This document shows, in pieces, positions 55,463-64,000 of a stretch of DNA of 64,000 nt. The translations under genes were made by a program, and so were the position numbers. The notes below the pieces were generated by a model. It saw only the letters and a list, made by a program, of their open reading frames with translations. It did not search any database and was not told where the DNA came from. The DNA comes from Salana multivorans (GTDB lineage: Bacteria; Actinomycetota; Actinomycetes; Actinomycetales; Beutenbergiaceae). The stretch's first letter is position 1. Each line of letters begins with the position of its first letter. Where the stretch lies: the NCBI RefSeq assembly GCF_003751805.1, contig NZ_RKHQ01000001.1:2232001-2296000 (forward strand), in the 5' to 3' direction.

Positions 55463-57316
55463 ATGTGTGGAATCGTCGGATACGTCGGCCCCGAGACCCC
55501 CTCCCAGCGGCCGCTCGAGGTGGTCCTCGAAGGTCTCGGCCGGCTGGAGTACCGCGGCTACGACTCGGCCGGGGTCGCCGTCCTGACGCAGGACGGGCTC
55601 GCCGTCGCCAAGCGCGCCGGCAAGCTGACGAACCTCCTGGGCGACCTCGCCGCCCACCCCCTGCCGCCCGCGACGGCCGCGATCGGCCACACCCGCTGGG
55701 CGACGCACGGGGGCCCGAGCGACGTCAACGCGCACCCGCACCGGGTGGGCGACATCGCCGTCATCCACAACGGGATCATCGAGAACTTCGCCGGCCTGAA
55801 GAACGAGCTGCTCGCCGAGGGCGCGGAGTTCCTCTCCGAGACCGACACCGAGGTCGTCGCGCACCTGCTGGAGCGCGCCTGGCGCAGCGAGGGCGACCTC
55901 ACGGCGGCGATGCTGTCGGTCGTCGGCCGGCTCGAGGGCGCGTTCACGCTGCTGGCGCTGCACGCCGGTCAGCCCGGCGTCGTCGTCGGCGCCCGCCGCA
56001 ACTCCCCGCTCGTCGTCGGGCTCGGGGAGCGGGAGAACTTCCTCGGCTCCGACGTCGCCGCCTTCGTCTCCGCGACGCGCCGCGCGCTCGAGCTCGGCCA
56101 GGACCAGGTCGTCACGATCACGGCGGACTCCGTCGACGTCGTCGGGTTCGACGGCGAGCCGGCGACGGCGCGCGAGTTCACCGTCGACTGGGACGCCTCG
56201 GCCGCGGTCAAGGGCGGCTACGACTCCTTCATGCGCAAGGAGATCCACGAGCAGCCGACCGCGGTCGCCGACACGCTGCGCGGCCGGTTCGACACCCGCG
56301 GCCAGCTCATGCTCGACGAGCTGCGCATCCCCGAGGCGGAGCTGCGCAGCATCGACAAGATCATCGTCATCGCCTGCGGGACGGCGGCCTACTCGGGGCA
56401 CGTGGCGAAGTACGCGATCGAGCACTGGTGCCGCATCCCGGTCGAGGTCGAGCTCGCGCACGAGTTCCGCTACCGCGACCCGATCGTCGGCCCCCGCACG
56501 CTCGTCGTCGCGATCTCGCAGTCGGGCGAGACGATGGACACGCTCATGGCCGTGCGTCACGCGCGCGAGCAGGGCGCCCGCGTCCTCGCGATCTGCAACA
56601 CGCACGGCTCGACGATCCCGCGCGAGTCCGACGCCGTGCTCTACACGCACGCCGGCCCCGAGGTCGCCGTCGCCTCGACGAAGGCGTTCCTCGCCCAGGT
56701 CGCTGCCTGCTACCTGCTCGGGCTCTTCCTCGCGCAGCTGCGCGGCACCAAGTTCCCGGACGAGCTGCGCGAGACCGTCGCGGCGCTCCAGGCGCTGCCG
56801 GACAAGATCCAGCGCGTGATCGACACCGAGCCCGAGATCGAGGAGGTGGCCCGCGCGCTCGCGGACGAGGAGTCGTTCCTCTTCCTCGGTCGGCACGTCG
56901 GCTACCCCGTGGCGCTCGAGGGCGCGCTCAAGCTCAAGGAGATCGCCTACATCCACGCGGAGGGCTTCGCCGCCGGCGAGCTCAAGCACGGGCCGATCGC
57001 GCTCATCGAGGAGGGCCAGCCGGTCTTCGTCGTCGTACCGTCGCCGCGGGGCCGCGACTCCCTGCACTCCAAGGTCGTCTCCAACATCCAGGAGGTCCGG
57101 GCGCGCGGGGCGCGCACGCTCGTGATCGCCGAGGAGGGCGACGACGACGTCGTGCCGTTCGCTGACGTCATCTTCCGGGTCCCGCAGACCCCCGTCCTCC
57201 TGGCGCCGCTCGTCTCCGTCGTCCCGCTGCAGATCTTCGCCTGCGCGCTGGCCACGGCCAAGGGGCTCGACGTCGACCAGCCGCGCAACCTCGCCAAGTC
57301 CGTCACGGTCGAGTAG
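55463..57316 (+). CDS. glmS: glutamine--fructose-6-phosphate aminotransferase (isomerizing)
   Basis: 617 residues from ATG 55463. N-terminal amidotransferase with C2 nucleophile (MCGIVGYVG) and two SIS domains (CGTAAYSGHVAKYAIE, SQSGETMDT); the C-terminal LAKSVTVE has the conserved Lys612. Makes GlcN-6-P, the entry to UDP-GlcNAc. It heads an operon-like run to 63265. TATCGT 12 bases upstream suggests a short or leaderless mRNA. Confidence 0.97.
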   Translation: MCGIVGYVGPETPSQRPLEVVLEGLGRLEYRGYDSAGVAVLTQDGLAVAKRAGKLTNLLGDLAAHPLPPATAAIGHTRWATHGGPSDVNAHPHRVGDIAVIHNGIIENFAGLKNELLAEGAEFLSETDTEVVAHLLERAWRSEGDLTAAMLSVVGRLEGAFTLLALHAGQPGVVVGARRNSPLVVGLGERENFLGSDVAAFVSATRRALELGQDQVVTITADSVDVVGFDGEPATAREFTVDWDASAAVKGGYDSFMRKEIHEQPTAVADTLRGRFDTRGQLMLDELRIPEAELRSIDKIIVIACGTAAYSGHVAKYAIEHWCRIPVEVELAHEFRYRDPIVGPRTLVVAISQSGETMDTLMAVRHAREQGARVLAICNTHGSTIPRESDAVLYTHAGPEVAVASTKAFLAQVAACYLLGLFLAQLRGTKFPDELRETVAALQALPDKIQRVIDTEPEIEEVARALADEESFLFLGRHVGYPVALEGALKLKEIAYIHAEGFAAGELKHGPIALIEEGQPVFVVVPSPRGRDSLHSKVVSNIQEVRARGARTLVIAEEGDDDVVPFADVIFRVPQTPVLLAPLVSVVPLQIFACALATAKGLDVDQPRNLAKSVTVE

Positions 57317-57322
57317 GCGCGC

Positions 57323-57673
57323 GTGATCGTCGGCGTGGGGATCGACGTCGTCGACGTCGCGCGCTTCATGGCGACGATCACCCGCACACCGCGGCTGCGC
57401 GAGAAGCTGTTCACGCCCGAGGAGCGCGACCTCGCCGACGCCTCGCTGGCCGCGCGGTTCGCCGCGAAGGAGGCCATCGCCAAGGCGCTCGGGGCGCCGG
57501 GCGGGATGCGCTGGCACGACGCGACCGTGCGACGCGTGCCCGGGGGCGCCCCCGTCGTCGAGCTGCGCGGCACCGTGCTCGCGCGAGCCGAGGAGCTCGG
57601 CGTCCGTCGCTGGCACCTGTCGATCTCGCACGACGCCGGGATCGCGTCCGCGATGGTGGTCGCCGAGGGCTGA
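57323..57673 (+). CDS. acpS: holo-[acyl-carrier-protein] synthase
   Basis: 116 residues from GTG 57323. Mg ligands D8 in [10 protein letters not shown] and E50 in [23 protein letters not shown] near the end. Attaches phosphopantetheine from CoA to ACP. Seven bases after glmS. Confidence 0.95.
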   Translation: MIVGVGIDVVDVARFMATITRTPRLREKLFTPEERDLADASLAARFAAKEAIAKALGAPGGMRWHDATVRRVPGGAPVVELRGTVLARAEELGVRRWHLSISHDAGIASAMVVAEG

Positions 57674-57719
57674 CCGGTGATCGCGTGACGCGGGCCCGCC
57701 GCGGGGTGAGGATGGACGG

Positions 57720-59375
57720 ATGATGCGCTCCTACGCCGCCGCCGACGTCCGCGCCGCCGAGGAACCGCTGCTCGCCGCCGGCGCGCAGCTCATGGCCAAC
57801 GCCGCGCTCGCGGTCGAGCTCGTCACCGTGCGCGAGCTGCGCTCCCGCCGGGGCGCGGTCCGCGGCGGCCGGGTCCTCGCCCTGGTCGGCTCGGGCAACA
57901 ACGGCGGCGACGGTCTGTTCGCCGCGGCCGGCCTCGCCCGGCGCGGCGTCGACGTCACCGTCCTCCTCCTCGGCGCCTCGCCGCACGTCGGCGGCCTCGC
58001 CGCGGTGCGCGGGACCGGGGTGCGACCGGTCGACCTCGGCGGTCTCGCGCCCGAGGAGGCGGCCCGGCGCGTCGTCGCTCGGCTGGACGGTCAGGTGGAC
58101 GATCGGCTGGACGCGCCGCCGGTCGACGTCGTGCTCGACGCCGTCACCGGCATCGGGGTGAGCGACGGGCTGCGTGGCGTGCCCGGAGCCGTCGTCGCCG
58201 CGCTGGCGGACCTGTGGCGCCGGCGCGGCCGGGCCCCCGGCGAGCGTCCGACGGTCGTCGCCGTGGACGTCCCGTCCGGGATCGGGGTCGACGACGGCGC
58301 GCTGCCCGGGCCGGTGCTCCCCGCCGACGTCACGGTCACGATGGGCGCGGCCAAGCCCGGCCTCCTCGTGCCGCCGGCCGCGCGCGCGGCGGGCCGGATC
58401 GAGCTGGTCGACCTCGGCCTCGGTCCGGGGCTCTCCTCCGCGGAGCCTCGCGTCGCGCGGCTGACGGGCGCCGGGCTCGCGCGGCTCGTCGCGCCACCAC
58501 CGGCCGAGAGCGACAAGTACCGGCGCGGGGTCGTCGGCGTGCTCGCCGGCTCCGCCGGGTACCCGGGCGCCGCCGTGCTCGCGTGCGAGGCGGCCGCCCC
58601 GCTGGCCGGGATGGTCCGCTACCTCGGACCCGGCCGGGTGGGGGACGCCGTGCTGGCCCGCCGGCCCGAGGTCGTGTGCGGCGACGGGCGGGTGCAGGCG
58701 TGGTCGCTCGGGTCGGGCGTCGGGGTCGAGGACGCCGCCCGGCTCGCCGAGGCCCGCGACGTCCTCGCGCGGGTGCTCGCGGCGGCGGAGGACGACGCGC
58801 GCGTGCCGGTCGTGCTCGACGCCGGGGCACTCGACCTGGTCGAGGACGGCGCCACGCTGCCGCCGCACGTCGTGCTGACCCCGCACGCCGGCGAGCTGGC
58901 GCGCCTGCTGGGCCGGCTGACCGGCGCACCGGTGGCCCGCGAGGAGGTCGAGGCGCTCCCGCTGCGGCACCTGCGCGACGCCGTCCGGATCACCGGCGCG
59001 ACGGTGCTGCTCAAGGGCTCGGTCACGCTGGTCGCGGGACCGAGCGGACCCGTGTGGTCGCAGACCGGTGCCCCCTCGTGGCTCGCCACCGCCGGAGCCG
59101 GCGACGTGCTCGCCGGCGTGGCCGGGGCGCTGCTGGCGCGGTGGTCCCAGCGAGCCATCGCCGAACCCGAGCGCGTCGCCGAGGTCGTCGCCGGGGCCGC
59201 GCTGCTGCACGCCCTGGCCGCCCGCGAGGCGTCCCTCGCGTCGTCCGGTGGGCCGATCGTCGCGAGCGACGTCGCCCGCGCGCTGCCGACGGCCGTCGGC
59301 CGCCTGCTCGGCGGACCGGATGCCGGCGGACCCGACGCCGGCGGGGCGGTCCGGCGCGGTGGTGAGGAAGAATGA
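57720..59375 (+). CDS. bifunctional ADP-dependent NAD(P)H-hydrate dehydratase/epimerase
   Basis: 551 residues. N-terminal epimerase domain (about 1-230, VGSGNNGGDGLFAA, DVPSGIGVDDG) joined to the C-terminal dehydratase (about 255-545, GSAGYPGAAVLACEAA, LTPHAGELARLLG, ATAGAGDVLAGV). It repairs damaged NAD(P)H hydrates. The ATG 57720 is directly followed by another ATG, so the start could be three bases later. ATGA overlap with alr. Confidence 0.95.
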   Translation: MMRSYAAADVRAAEEPLLAAGAQLMANAALAVELVTVRELRSRRGAVRGGRVLALVGSGNNGGDGLFAAAGLARRGVDVTVLLLGASPHVGGLAAVRGTGVRPVDLGGLAPEEAARRVVARLDGQVDDRLDAPPVDVVLDAVTGIGVSDGLRGVPGAVVAALADLWRRRGRAPGERPTVVAVDVPSGIGVDDGALPGPVLPADVTVTMGAAKPGLLVPPAARAAGRIELVDLGLGPGLSSAEPRVARLTGAGLARLVAPPPAESDKYRRGVVGVLAGSAGYPGAAVLACEAAAPLAGMVRYLGPGRVGDAVLARRPEVVCGDGRVQAWSLGSGVGVEDAARLAEARDVLARVLAAAEDDARVPVVLDAGALDLVEDGATLPPHVVLTPHAGELARLLGRLTGAPVAREEVEALPLRHLRDAVRITGATVLLKGSVTLVAGPSGPVWSQTGAPSWLATAGAGDVLAGVAGALLARWSQRAIAEPERVAEVVAGAALLHALAAREASLASSGGPIVASDVARALPTAVGRLLGGPDAGGPDAGGAVRRGGEEE

Positions 59376-60691
59376 GCCCCGTGCCAGGCCCGACCGATGC
59401 CGACCATGCGAGCGATCCAGCCACGCCCCCGGCGTTCTCCGCGCGCACGGCGTTTCCCGCCCGCGCGGTCGTCGACCTCGACGCGATCGCCGACAACGTC
59501 CGGCGACTGAGGCAGGTCGCCGCCCGGTCCGAGGTGATGGCCGTCCTCAAGGCGGACGCCTACGGGCACGGCCTCCTCCCGTCGGCCAGGGCGGCGCTCG
59601 CGGGCGGGGCGACCTGGCTCGGCGTCGCGCAGCTCGTCGAGGCGATCCGCCTGCGCGAGGGGCTGGCGGACCGCACCGCGGTGACCGATCCCCCCGCCCC
59701 CCGCCTGCTGACCTGGATCTTCAGCCCCGGGCCGGAGACGCACCGCGCGCTCGTGCGGGCGATCGAGCTCGACATCGACCTGTCCGCCGGCTCGCCGGTG
59801 GCGCTGGACGCCGTCGTCGCTGCGGCGCGCGAGGTCGGCCGACCGGCCCGGCTCCACCTCAAGGTCGACACCGGGCTCGCCCGCGGCGGCCAGTTCCTCG
59901 AGCCGTGGACCGCGATGCTCGCGGACGCGCTCGCGCACGAGGCCGCCGGGCACGTCGCCGTCGTCGGCCTGTGGTCCCACCTGGCGAGGGCCGAGGAGGA
60001 CGACGACACCACCGATCGCCAGCTCGACGTCTTCCGCGAGGCGCTGCGTCGCGCCGACGAGGCCGGCGCGCGGGTCCAGGTGCGCCACCTCGCGAACTCG
60101 GCCGGAACCCTCCTGCGGCCCGACACGCACTTCGACCTCGTCCGGCCCGGGCTCTCCGTGTTCGGCCTCAGCCCCGTGCCGGGCCGCAGCCCCGCCGACC
60201 TCGGGCTCACCCCGGCGATGCGGCTCGAGGCCGACGTCATGCTGGTCAAGGACGCGCCGGCCGGCCAGGGCGTGAGCTACGGCCACACGTACACGACGCA
60301 GCGGGCGACGCGGCTCGCCGACCTCCCGCTCGGCTACGCCGACGGGATCCCGCGACACGTCTCGGGCGTCGGCCCGGTCCAGGTCGCCGGCCGCCGTCAC
60401 ACGATCGCGGGCCGGGTCTGCATGGACCAGATGGTCCTCGACGTCGGCCCCGACTCGACGGTCAGCGCCGGCGACACCGCGGTGCTGTGGGGCAGCGGGC
60501 GCGACGGCGAGCCCACCGCCGAGGACTGGGCCCGTGCCGCCGGCACCATCTCCTACGAGATCGTGACGCGCCTCGGCGCGCGCGTGCCGCGGGTCCACGT
60601 CGGCACGGCGGGCACCGCCGCGACGCCCCCGGCGGACCCGACGTCCCCGACGGCTCCCGACCCGGCCCCCTCCCAGAAGACGACGGCATGA
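59372..60691 (+). CDS. alr: alanine racemase
   Basis: 439 residues, fold-type III PLP enzyme. Schiff-base K60 (AVLKADAYGHG), substrate-side Y303 (GVSYGHTYTT) and CMDQMVLDVG. It makes D-alanine for peptidoglycan. The last 45 residues are a Pro/Ala/Thr tail. ATGA overlaps on both sides. Confidence 0.97.
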   Translation: MSPVPGPTDADHASDPATPPAFSARTAFPARAVVDLDAIADNVRRLRQVAARSEVMAVLKADAYGHGLLPSARAALAGGATWLGVAQLVEAIRLREGLADRTAVTDPPAPRLLTWIFSPGPETHRALVRAIELDIDLSAGSPVALDAVVAAAREVGRPARLHLKVDTGLARGGQFLEPWTAMLADALAHEAAGHVAVVGLWSHLARAEEDDDTTDRQLDVFREALRRADEAGARVQVRHLANSAGTLLRPDTHFDLVRPGLSVFGLSPVPGRSPADLGLTPAMRLEADVMLVKDAPAGQGVSYGHTYTTQRATRLADLPLGYADGIPRHVSGVGPVQVAGRRHTIAGRVCMDQMVLDVGPDSTVSAGDTAVLWGSGRDGEPTAEDWARAAGTISYEIVTRLGARVPRVHVGTAGTAATPPADPTSPTAPDPAPSQKTTA

Positions 60692-61188
60692 CGACGACGC
60701 TCCACCTCCCCGATCCCGACGCCACCCGCGCCCTCGGCGCCGCCATCGCGGGCCTGCTGCGCGCGGGTGACCTCGTCATCCTCACCGGCGACCTCGGGGC
60801 CGGGAAGACGACGCTCACCCAGGGCCTCGGCGCCGCGCTCGGCGTGCGCGGCCAGGTCGCCTCGCCGACGTTCGTCATCGCGCGCGAGCACCCGTCGCTC
60901 GTCGGCGGGCCGGCGCTCGTGCACGTCGACGCCTACCGGCTCGGCAACCTGCGCGAGATCGACGCGCTCGACCTCGACTCCTCCCTCGAGGAGTCGGTCA
61001 CCGTGGTCGAGTGGGGCGCCGGGCTCGCCGAGCGGCTCTCGGGCGACCGGCTCGAGGTTCGGATCGGCCGGGCCCGCGGCGACGCGGCCGACGCCGGCCG
61101 GGACGTCGAGATCGTCGGTGTCGGACCTCGGTGGGATGGTGTCGACCTCGCGCACCTCGCGCTGGACGAACGGGAAGGACGAGCATGA
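60688..61188 (+). CDS. tsaE: tRNA t6A biosynthesis ATPase TsaE
   Basis: 166 residues. P-loop GDLGAGKTT (34-42), ASPTFVIAREH and VDAYRL. An ATPase for N6-threonylcarbamoyl-adenosine synthesis with TsaB/TsaD. Overlaps tsaB (ATGA). Confidence 0.95.
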   Translation: MTTTLHLPDPDATRALGAAIAGLLRAGDLVILTGDLGAGKTTLTQGLGAALGVRGQVASPTFVIAREHPSLVGGPALVHVDAYRLGNLREIDALDLDSSLEESVTVVEWGAGLAERLSGDRLEVRIGRARGDAADAGRDVEIVGVGPRWDGVDLAHLALDEREGRA

Positions 61189-61871
61189 CCGGTCCATCGG
61201 TGACCCTCGCCATCGACACGTCGGGCGGCACGCACGTGGCCGTCCTGCGCGGTGACGCCGTGCTGGCGCGCGCCGAGCGCGCCGACGCCCGCGGGCACGC
61301 CGAGAACCTCGCGCCGCTGGTCGCCGCCGCGCTCGACGAGGCGGGGCTGGTCCCCGCCGACGTCACGGGGGTCGCGGTCGGCACGGGGCCGGCGCCGTTC
61401 ACCGGCCTGCGCGTCGGGCTCGTCACCGCGGCCGCCTTCGCCGCGGTCCGCGGGCTGCCCGTCCACGGCGTCCCGAGCCTCGAGGCGTGGGCGCTCGGCT
61501 CCCGCGAGGCGGCCGGGGCGTCCGGCGCGCGCGAGGTGCGGGTGGTGACGGACGCGCGGCGCCGCGAGGTCTACACCGCGCGCTACGCCTACGACGCGTC
61601 GGCCCCCGGTGGTCTGAGCGTCCTGGAGGAGCCGCGCGTCGTCCTCCCCGCCGAGCTGGCCGGGACGGTCGCGGACGAGCGCGCGGCCGGCGGCGTCGTC
61701 GCGGGTCCCGGGCTCTACCCGGACGTGCTCGGGCCGAGCGCGGGGACGTTCGACGTCGCGGCGCTCGCGCTCCTCGCCACCGCGCGGGCCGAGGCGGGGG
61801 TTCCGACGCCGACGGAGCCGCTGTACCTGCGTCGGCCCGACATCCACGGCGTCCCGGCGGGGGCGGCATGA
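61185..61871 (+). CDS. tsaB: t6A biosynthesis protein TsaB
   Basis: 228 residues. ASKHA-fold start TLAIDTSGGTHVAVL, AENLAPLV and GTGPAPFTGLRVGLVTA in order. Partner of TsaD, whose gene is not in this window. Overlaps the rimI fusion (ATGA). Confidence 0.95.
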   Translation: MTGPSVTLAIDTSGGTHVAVLRGDAVLARAERADARGHAENLAPLVAAALDEAGLVPADVTGVAVGTGPAPFTGLRVGLVTAAAFAAVRGLPVHGVPSLEAWALGSREAAGASGAREVRVVTDARRREVYTARYAYDASAPGGLSVLEEPRVVLPAELAGTVADERAAGGVVAGPGLYPDVLGPSAGTFDVAALALLATARAEAGVPTPTEPLYLRRPDIHGVPAGAA

Positions 61872-63265
61872 GCGAGGTGGGCCCGAGTCATCGCGTGCGG
61901 CCCGTCGTGCCGGCCGACCTCGACGCGATCGCGGCGGCCGAGCCCGAGCTGTTCGGCTCGCAGGCCTGGTCGCGCGGGGTGTACGCGGAGGAGATCGAGC
62001 GGCCGGACCGCTGCTACCTCGCGGTCGACGTGGACGGGCGGCTGGCCGGGTACGCGGGCGTCGCGCTCGACCCCGAGTGGACCGTCATGACGATCGGCGT
62101 GCTGCCGTGGGCGCAGCGTCGCGGCATCGCCAGGGCCCTGCTGCACGCGCTCGTCGACGCCGCCCGGCGCGCCGGTGGGACGGAGCTGTTCCTCGAGGTC
62201 AAGGCGCACGACGGAGGAGCCCAGCAGCTCTACCGCGACGCCGGGTTCCGACTGGTCGGGCTGCGCCGGCGGTACTACCAGCCGGAGGGCGTCGACGCCG
62301 TCGTCATGCGTCTCGACCTCGGCGGGCCGACGCGCCGCGTCGGACCGGTCGGGGCCGAGGCCGTCGCGGCCGACCCTGCCGGGCAGCGGGAGGCGGCCCG
62401 GCGGCGGGAGGCGGCCATGGACCCGTTCGTCGACGTCGCGGCGGCGCACGACCTGATCTGGAGCGCGGACCCACCCGTCGTGCTCGACGTCCGCTGGGCG
62501 CTCGGGGCGCCGGACGGCCGCGCGGCGTACGCCGCCGGTCACCTGCCCGGCGCGGTGTTCGTCGACCTCGAGACCCAGCTCGCCGCGCCCGCCGCCCCGG
62601 AGCTGGGCCGGCACCCGCTGCCCGAGGCGGCCCACCTCCAGGCATCGGCGCGGGCGTGGGGGATCGACACCGGCTCCACCGTCCTGGTCTACGACGACGC
62701 CGGCGGCACGTCGGCCGCGCGCGCGTGGTGGCTGCTGCGCTGGGCCGGTCTCGACCGGGTCGCGATCATCGACGGCGGGCTGCGCGCCTGGGTCGACGCC
62801 GGGCACCACCTGGAGCAGGGGATGATCCGTCCGCGCCCGGGGAACGTCGTGCTGCGGCCCGGCGGCCTGCCGACGATCGACATCGACGAGGCCGCCGCGT
62901 GGACGGCGGACGGCACCGGCGTGCTGCTCGACGCCAGGGCCGGCGAGCGGTACCGCGGCGAGGTCGAGCCCGTCGACCCGCGCGCCGGGCACGTCCCGGG
63001 CGCGACCTCGGCCCCGACCGTCCAGAACCTCACCGAGGCCGGCTGGCTGCGCGAGCGGGCCGAGCTGCTCGACCGGTTCGCCCGGCTCGGCGTGACGCCG
63101 GCGGCCGCGGACGCGCCGCGGGTCGCCGCGTACTGCGGCTCCGGCGTCACCGCGGCGCACACCGTCGCCGTGCTCGCCTCGCTCGGGATCGAGGCCGCGC
63201 TGTTCCCGGGGTCCTGGTCGCAGTGGAGCAACGACCCGGCCCGGCCCGTCGCGACCGGTCCGTAG
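61868..63265 (+). CDS. RimI-like N-acetyltransferase fused to sulfurtransferase (rhodanese/SseA)
   Basis: 465 residues without a stop between two enzymes. Residues 1-150: GNAT fold with acetyl-CoA loop QRRGIARAL (83-91) and LFLEVKAHDGGAQQLYRDAGF, as in RimI (N-alpha acetylation of S18). A linker (151-183) leads to residues 184-465: a two-domain rhodanese ending in C423-GSGVTA, the active loop of 3-mercaptopyruvate-type sulfurtransferases. ATG 62417 has GGGAGG five bases upstream, so the second enzyme could also start on its own. The fusion may be real or a missed stop/frameshift. Confidence 0.8.
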   Translation: MSEVGPSHRVRPVVPADLDAIAAAEPELFGSQAWSRGVYAEEIERPDRCYLAVDVDGRLAGYAGVALDPEWTVMTIGVLPWAQRRGIARALLHALVDAARRAGGTELFLEVKAHDGGAQQLYRDAGFRLVGLRRRYYQPEGVDAVVMRLDLGGPTRRVGPVGAEAVAADPAGQREAARRREAAMDPFVDVAAAHDLIWSADPPVVLDVRWALGAPDGRAAYAAGHLPGAVFVDLETQLAAPAAPELGRHPLPEAAHLQASARAWGIDTGSTVLVYDDAGGTSAARAWWLLRWAGLDRVAIIDGGLRAWVDAGHHLEQGMIRPRPGNVVLRPGGLPTIDIDEAAAWTADGTGVLLDARAGERYRGEVEPVDPRAGHVPGATSAPTVQNLTEAGWLRERAELLDRFARLGVTPAAADAPRVAAYCGSGVTAAHTVAVLASLGIEAALFPGSWSQWSNDPARPVATGP

Positions 63266-63328
63266 CGACCGGCCGACCGCGGTGGGACCGGGGCGCCGTG
63301 GGCTGCCCGGACGGACGGCGCGACGGCG

Positions 63329-63976
63329 CTACAGGACGGTGACGGCCTCCGCGGCGTCGAGCCGCGGCGCCCGCGGGTGCGTGCCGCCGGGGGCGGCGGC
63401 GCGTCCGACGTTGAGGACGAGCAGGCTCGTCCAGCCCGACTCCGCGAACAGGTCGGCGTCGAGCCCGGCGGCGTCGAACCCGCCCATCGGCCCGACGTGC
63501 AGGCCTCGCGCGCGCAGCGCGAGGACGAGGTAGCCGATCTGGAGCAGTGCGTTCGTCCGCGCCATGCCCGCGCGGCGCTCGGCGTGCGGCTCGAGCTCGT
63601 CGGCGAGGCCGGCGCGGTGCGGGGCCAGCGTGTCGAGCCGGGAGTGGAAGCGCGGGTCGGCGGCCGCGACCACGGCGAGCGGGGCGGCCAGCGTCTTGGC
63701 GCGGTTGCCCTCGCTCAGGTGTGACACGAGGCGCTCGCGCGCCTCGCCGCGCGGCACGACGGCCAGCCGCAGCGGCGAGACGTTCATCGCCGTCGGCCCC
63801 CACTTCGCCAGGTCGTAGGCGGCGAGCACCTCGGCCGGGTCGACGTCGTCGTCCGTGAAGGCGTTGACGGAGCGGGCCTCGCGGAAGAGCAGGTCGAGCG
63901 CGGCGTCGTCGAGGCCGGCGAGGGCCTCCAGGTCCGTGTCGATCCCGGCGGTGGTCTGGTCGAGCGTGAGCGTCAT
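63329..63976 (-). CDS. nitroreductase-family flavoprotein, RutE/malonic-semialdehyde-reductase-like
   Basis: 215 residues. Starts with LDDAALDLLFREARSVNAF, then KWGPTAMNVSPLRL, the NfnB/RutE-type FMN pocket. RutE reduces malonic semialdehyde to 3-hydroxypropionate; specificity here is inferred from similarity. Convergent with the fusion gene. A 5-bp inverted repeat GGTTG-n6-CAACC (63977-63992) right before the start could be an operator. Confidence 0.85.
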   Translation of the reverse strand: MTLTLDQTTAGIDTDLEALAGLDDAALDLLFREARSVNAFTDDDVDPAEVLAAYDLAKWGPTAMNVSPLRLAVVPRGEARERLVSHLSEGNRAKTLAAPLAVVAAADPRFHSRLDTLAPHRAGLADELEPHAERRAGMARTNALLQIGYLVLALRARGLHVGPMGGFDAAGLDADLFAESGWTSLLVLNVGRAAAPGGTHPRAPRLDAAEAVTVL

Positions 63977-64000
63977 GGTTGCTGGAACAACCTTTGTCGG

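Overview
This window is very GC-rich DNA (low seventies percent by eye) from an actinobacterium. The evidence is the S10-spc-alpha ribosomal operon order, TTG-initiated rpoB and rpoC, many GTG starts, ATGA and GTGA stop/start overlaps, tRNA-Trp just before secE, and a mycothiol-type DinB/MDMPI domain. Protein style and gene order fit the order Micrococcales, perhaps the Cellulomonas/Promicromonospora group; this placement is an inference. Most of the window is core chromosome, with accessory genes inserted at operon boundaries.

Layout. 1-4300: an APH-fold phosphotransferase (possibly cut at the left edge), a small secreted Thr/Pro/Ser protein, and, on the minus strand, a poly-aspartate membrane protein with a histidine kinase and an OmpR-type response regulator. 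4346-5602: class I aminotransferase. 5728-9799: tRNA-Trp, secE, nusG, rplK, rplA, then rplJ-rplL behind an attenuated leader. 10703-18257: rpoB and rpoC. 18402-21252: a three-gene accessory operon holding an EspC-like type VII secretion (T7SS) substrate, a 619-residue WXG-RTX-M91 metallopeptidase toxin, and a lipoprotein. 21522-25914: rpsL, rpsG, fusA, tuf. 26119-28099: a GntR(YtrA)-ABC-permease operon under a palindromic operator. 28640-29695: an isolated AbiEi-like/DUF559 gene. 30571-46080: the S10, spc and alpha ribosomal clusters including secY, adk, infA and rpoA. 46536-50274: an alpha/beta hydrolase-MDMPI fusion, a ROK/polyphosphate glucokinase, truA and a DUF5709 protein. 50651-53944: rplM, rpsI, glmM, DedA. 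53934-55353: VOC protein and coaA. 55463-63265: glmS, acpS, nnr, alr, tsaE, tsaB and a rimI-sseA fusion, a tightly packed cell-wall precursor and t6A/N-acetylation run. 63329-63976: RutE-like nitroreductase.

How it works together. The core supplies transcription (rpoA, rpoB, rpoC, nusG), translation (ribosomal proteins, EF-G, EF-Tu, IF-1) and protein export (secE, secY). The 3' third makes UDP-GlcNAc precursors (glmS, glmM), D-alanine (alr), and acyl carrier protein and coenzyme A maturation (acpS, coaA). Strong promoters of the TTGAC-N17-TANNNT type and perfect GC hairpins mark the operon borders.

Two things stand out. First, the rpoC-rpsL interval carries a compact, apparently T7SS-exported toxin operon that joins a WXG-like N-terminus, about 15 RTX calcium repeats and an HExxH effector protease. 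Second, four separate intergenic tracts (9951-10491, 28147-28500, 29761-30130, 46173-46466) are built from GTGGCC motifs spaced on the same 44 bp + 18 bp lattice, although the DNA between the motifs differs. These tracts sit at the ends or fronts of the most highly expressed operons and on both sides of the DUF559 gene, and they look like an undescribed intergenic repeat family.
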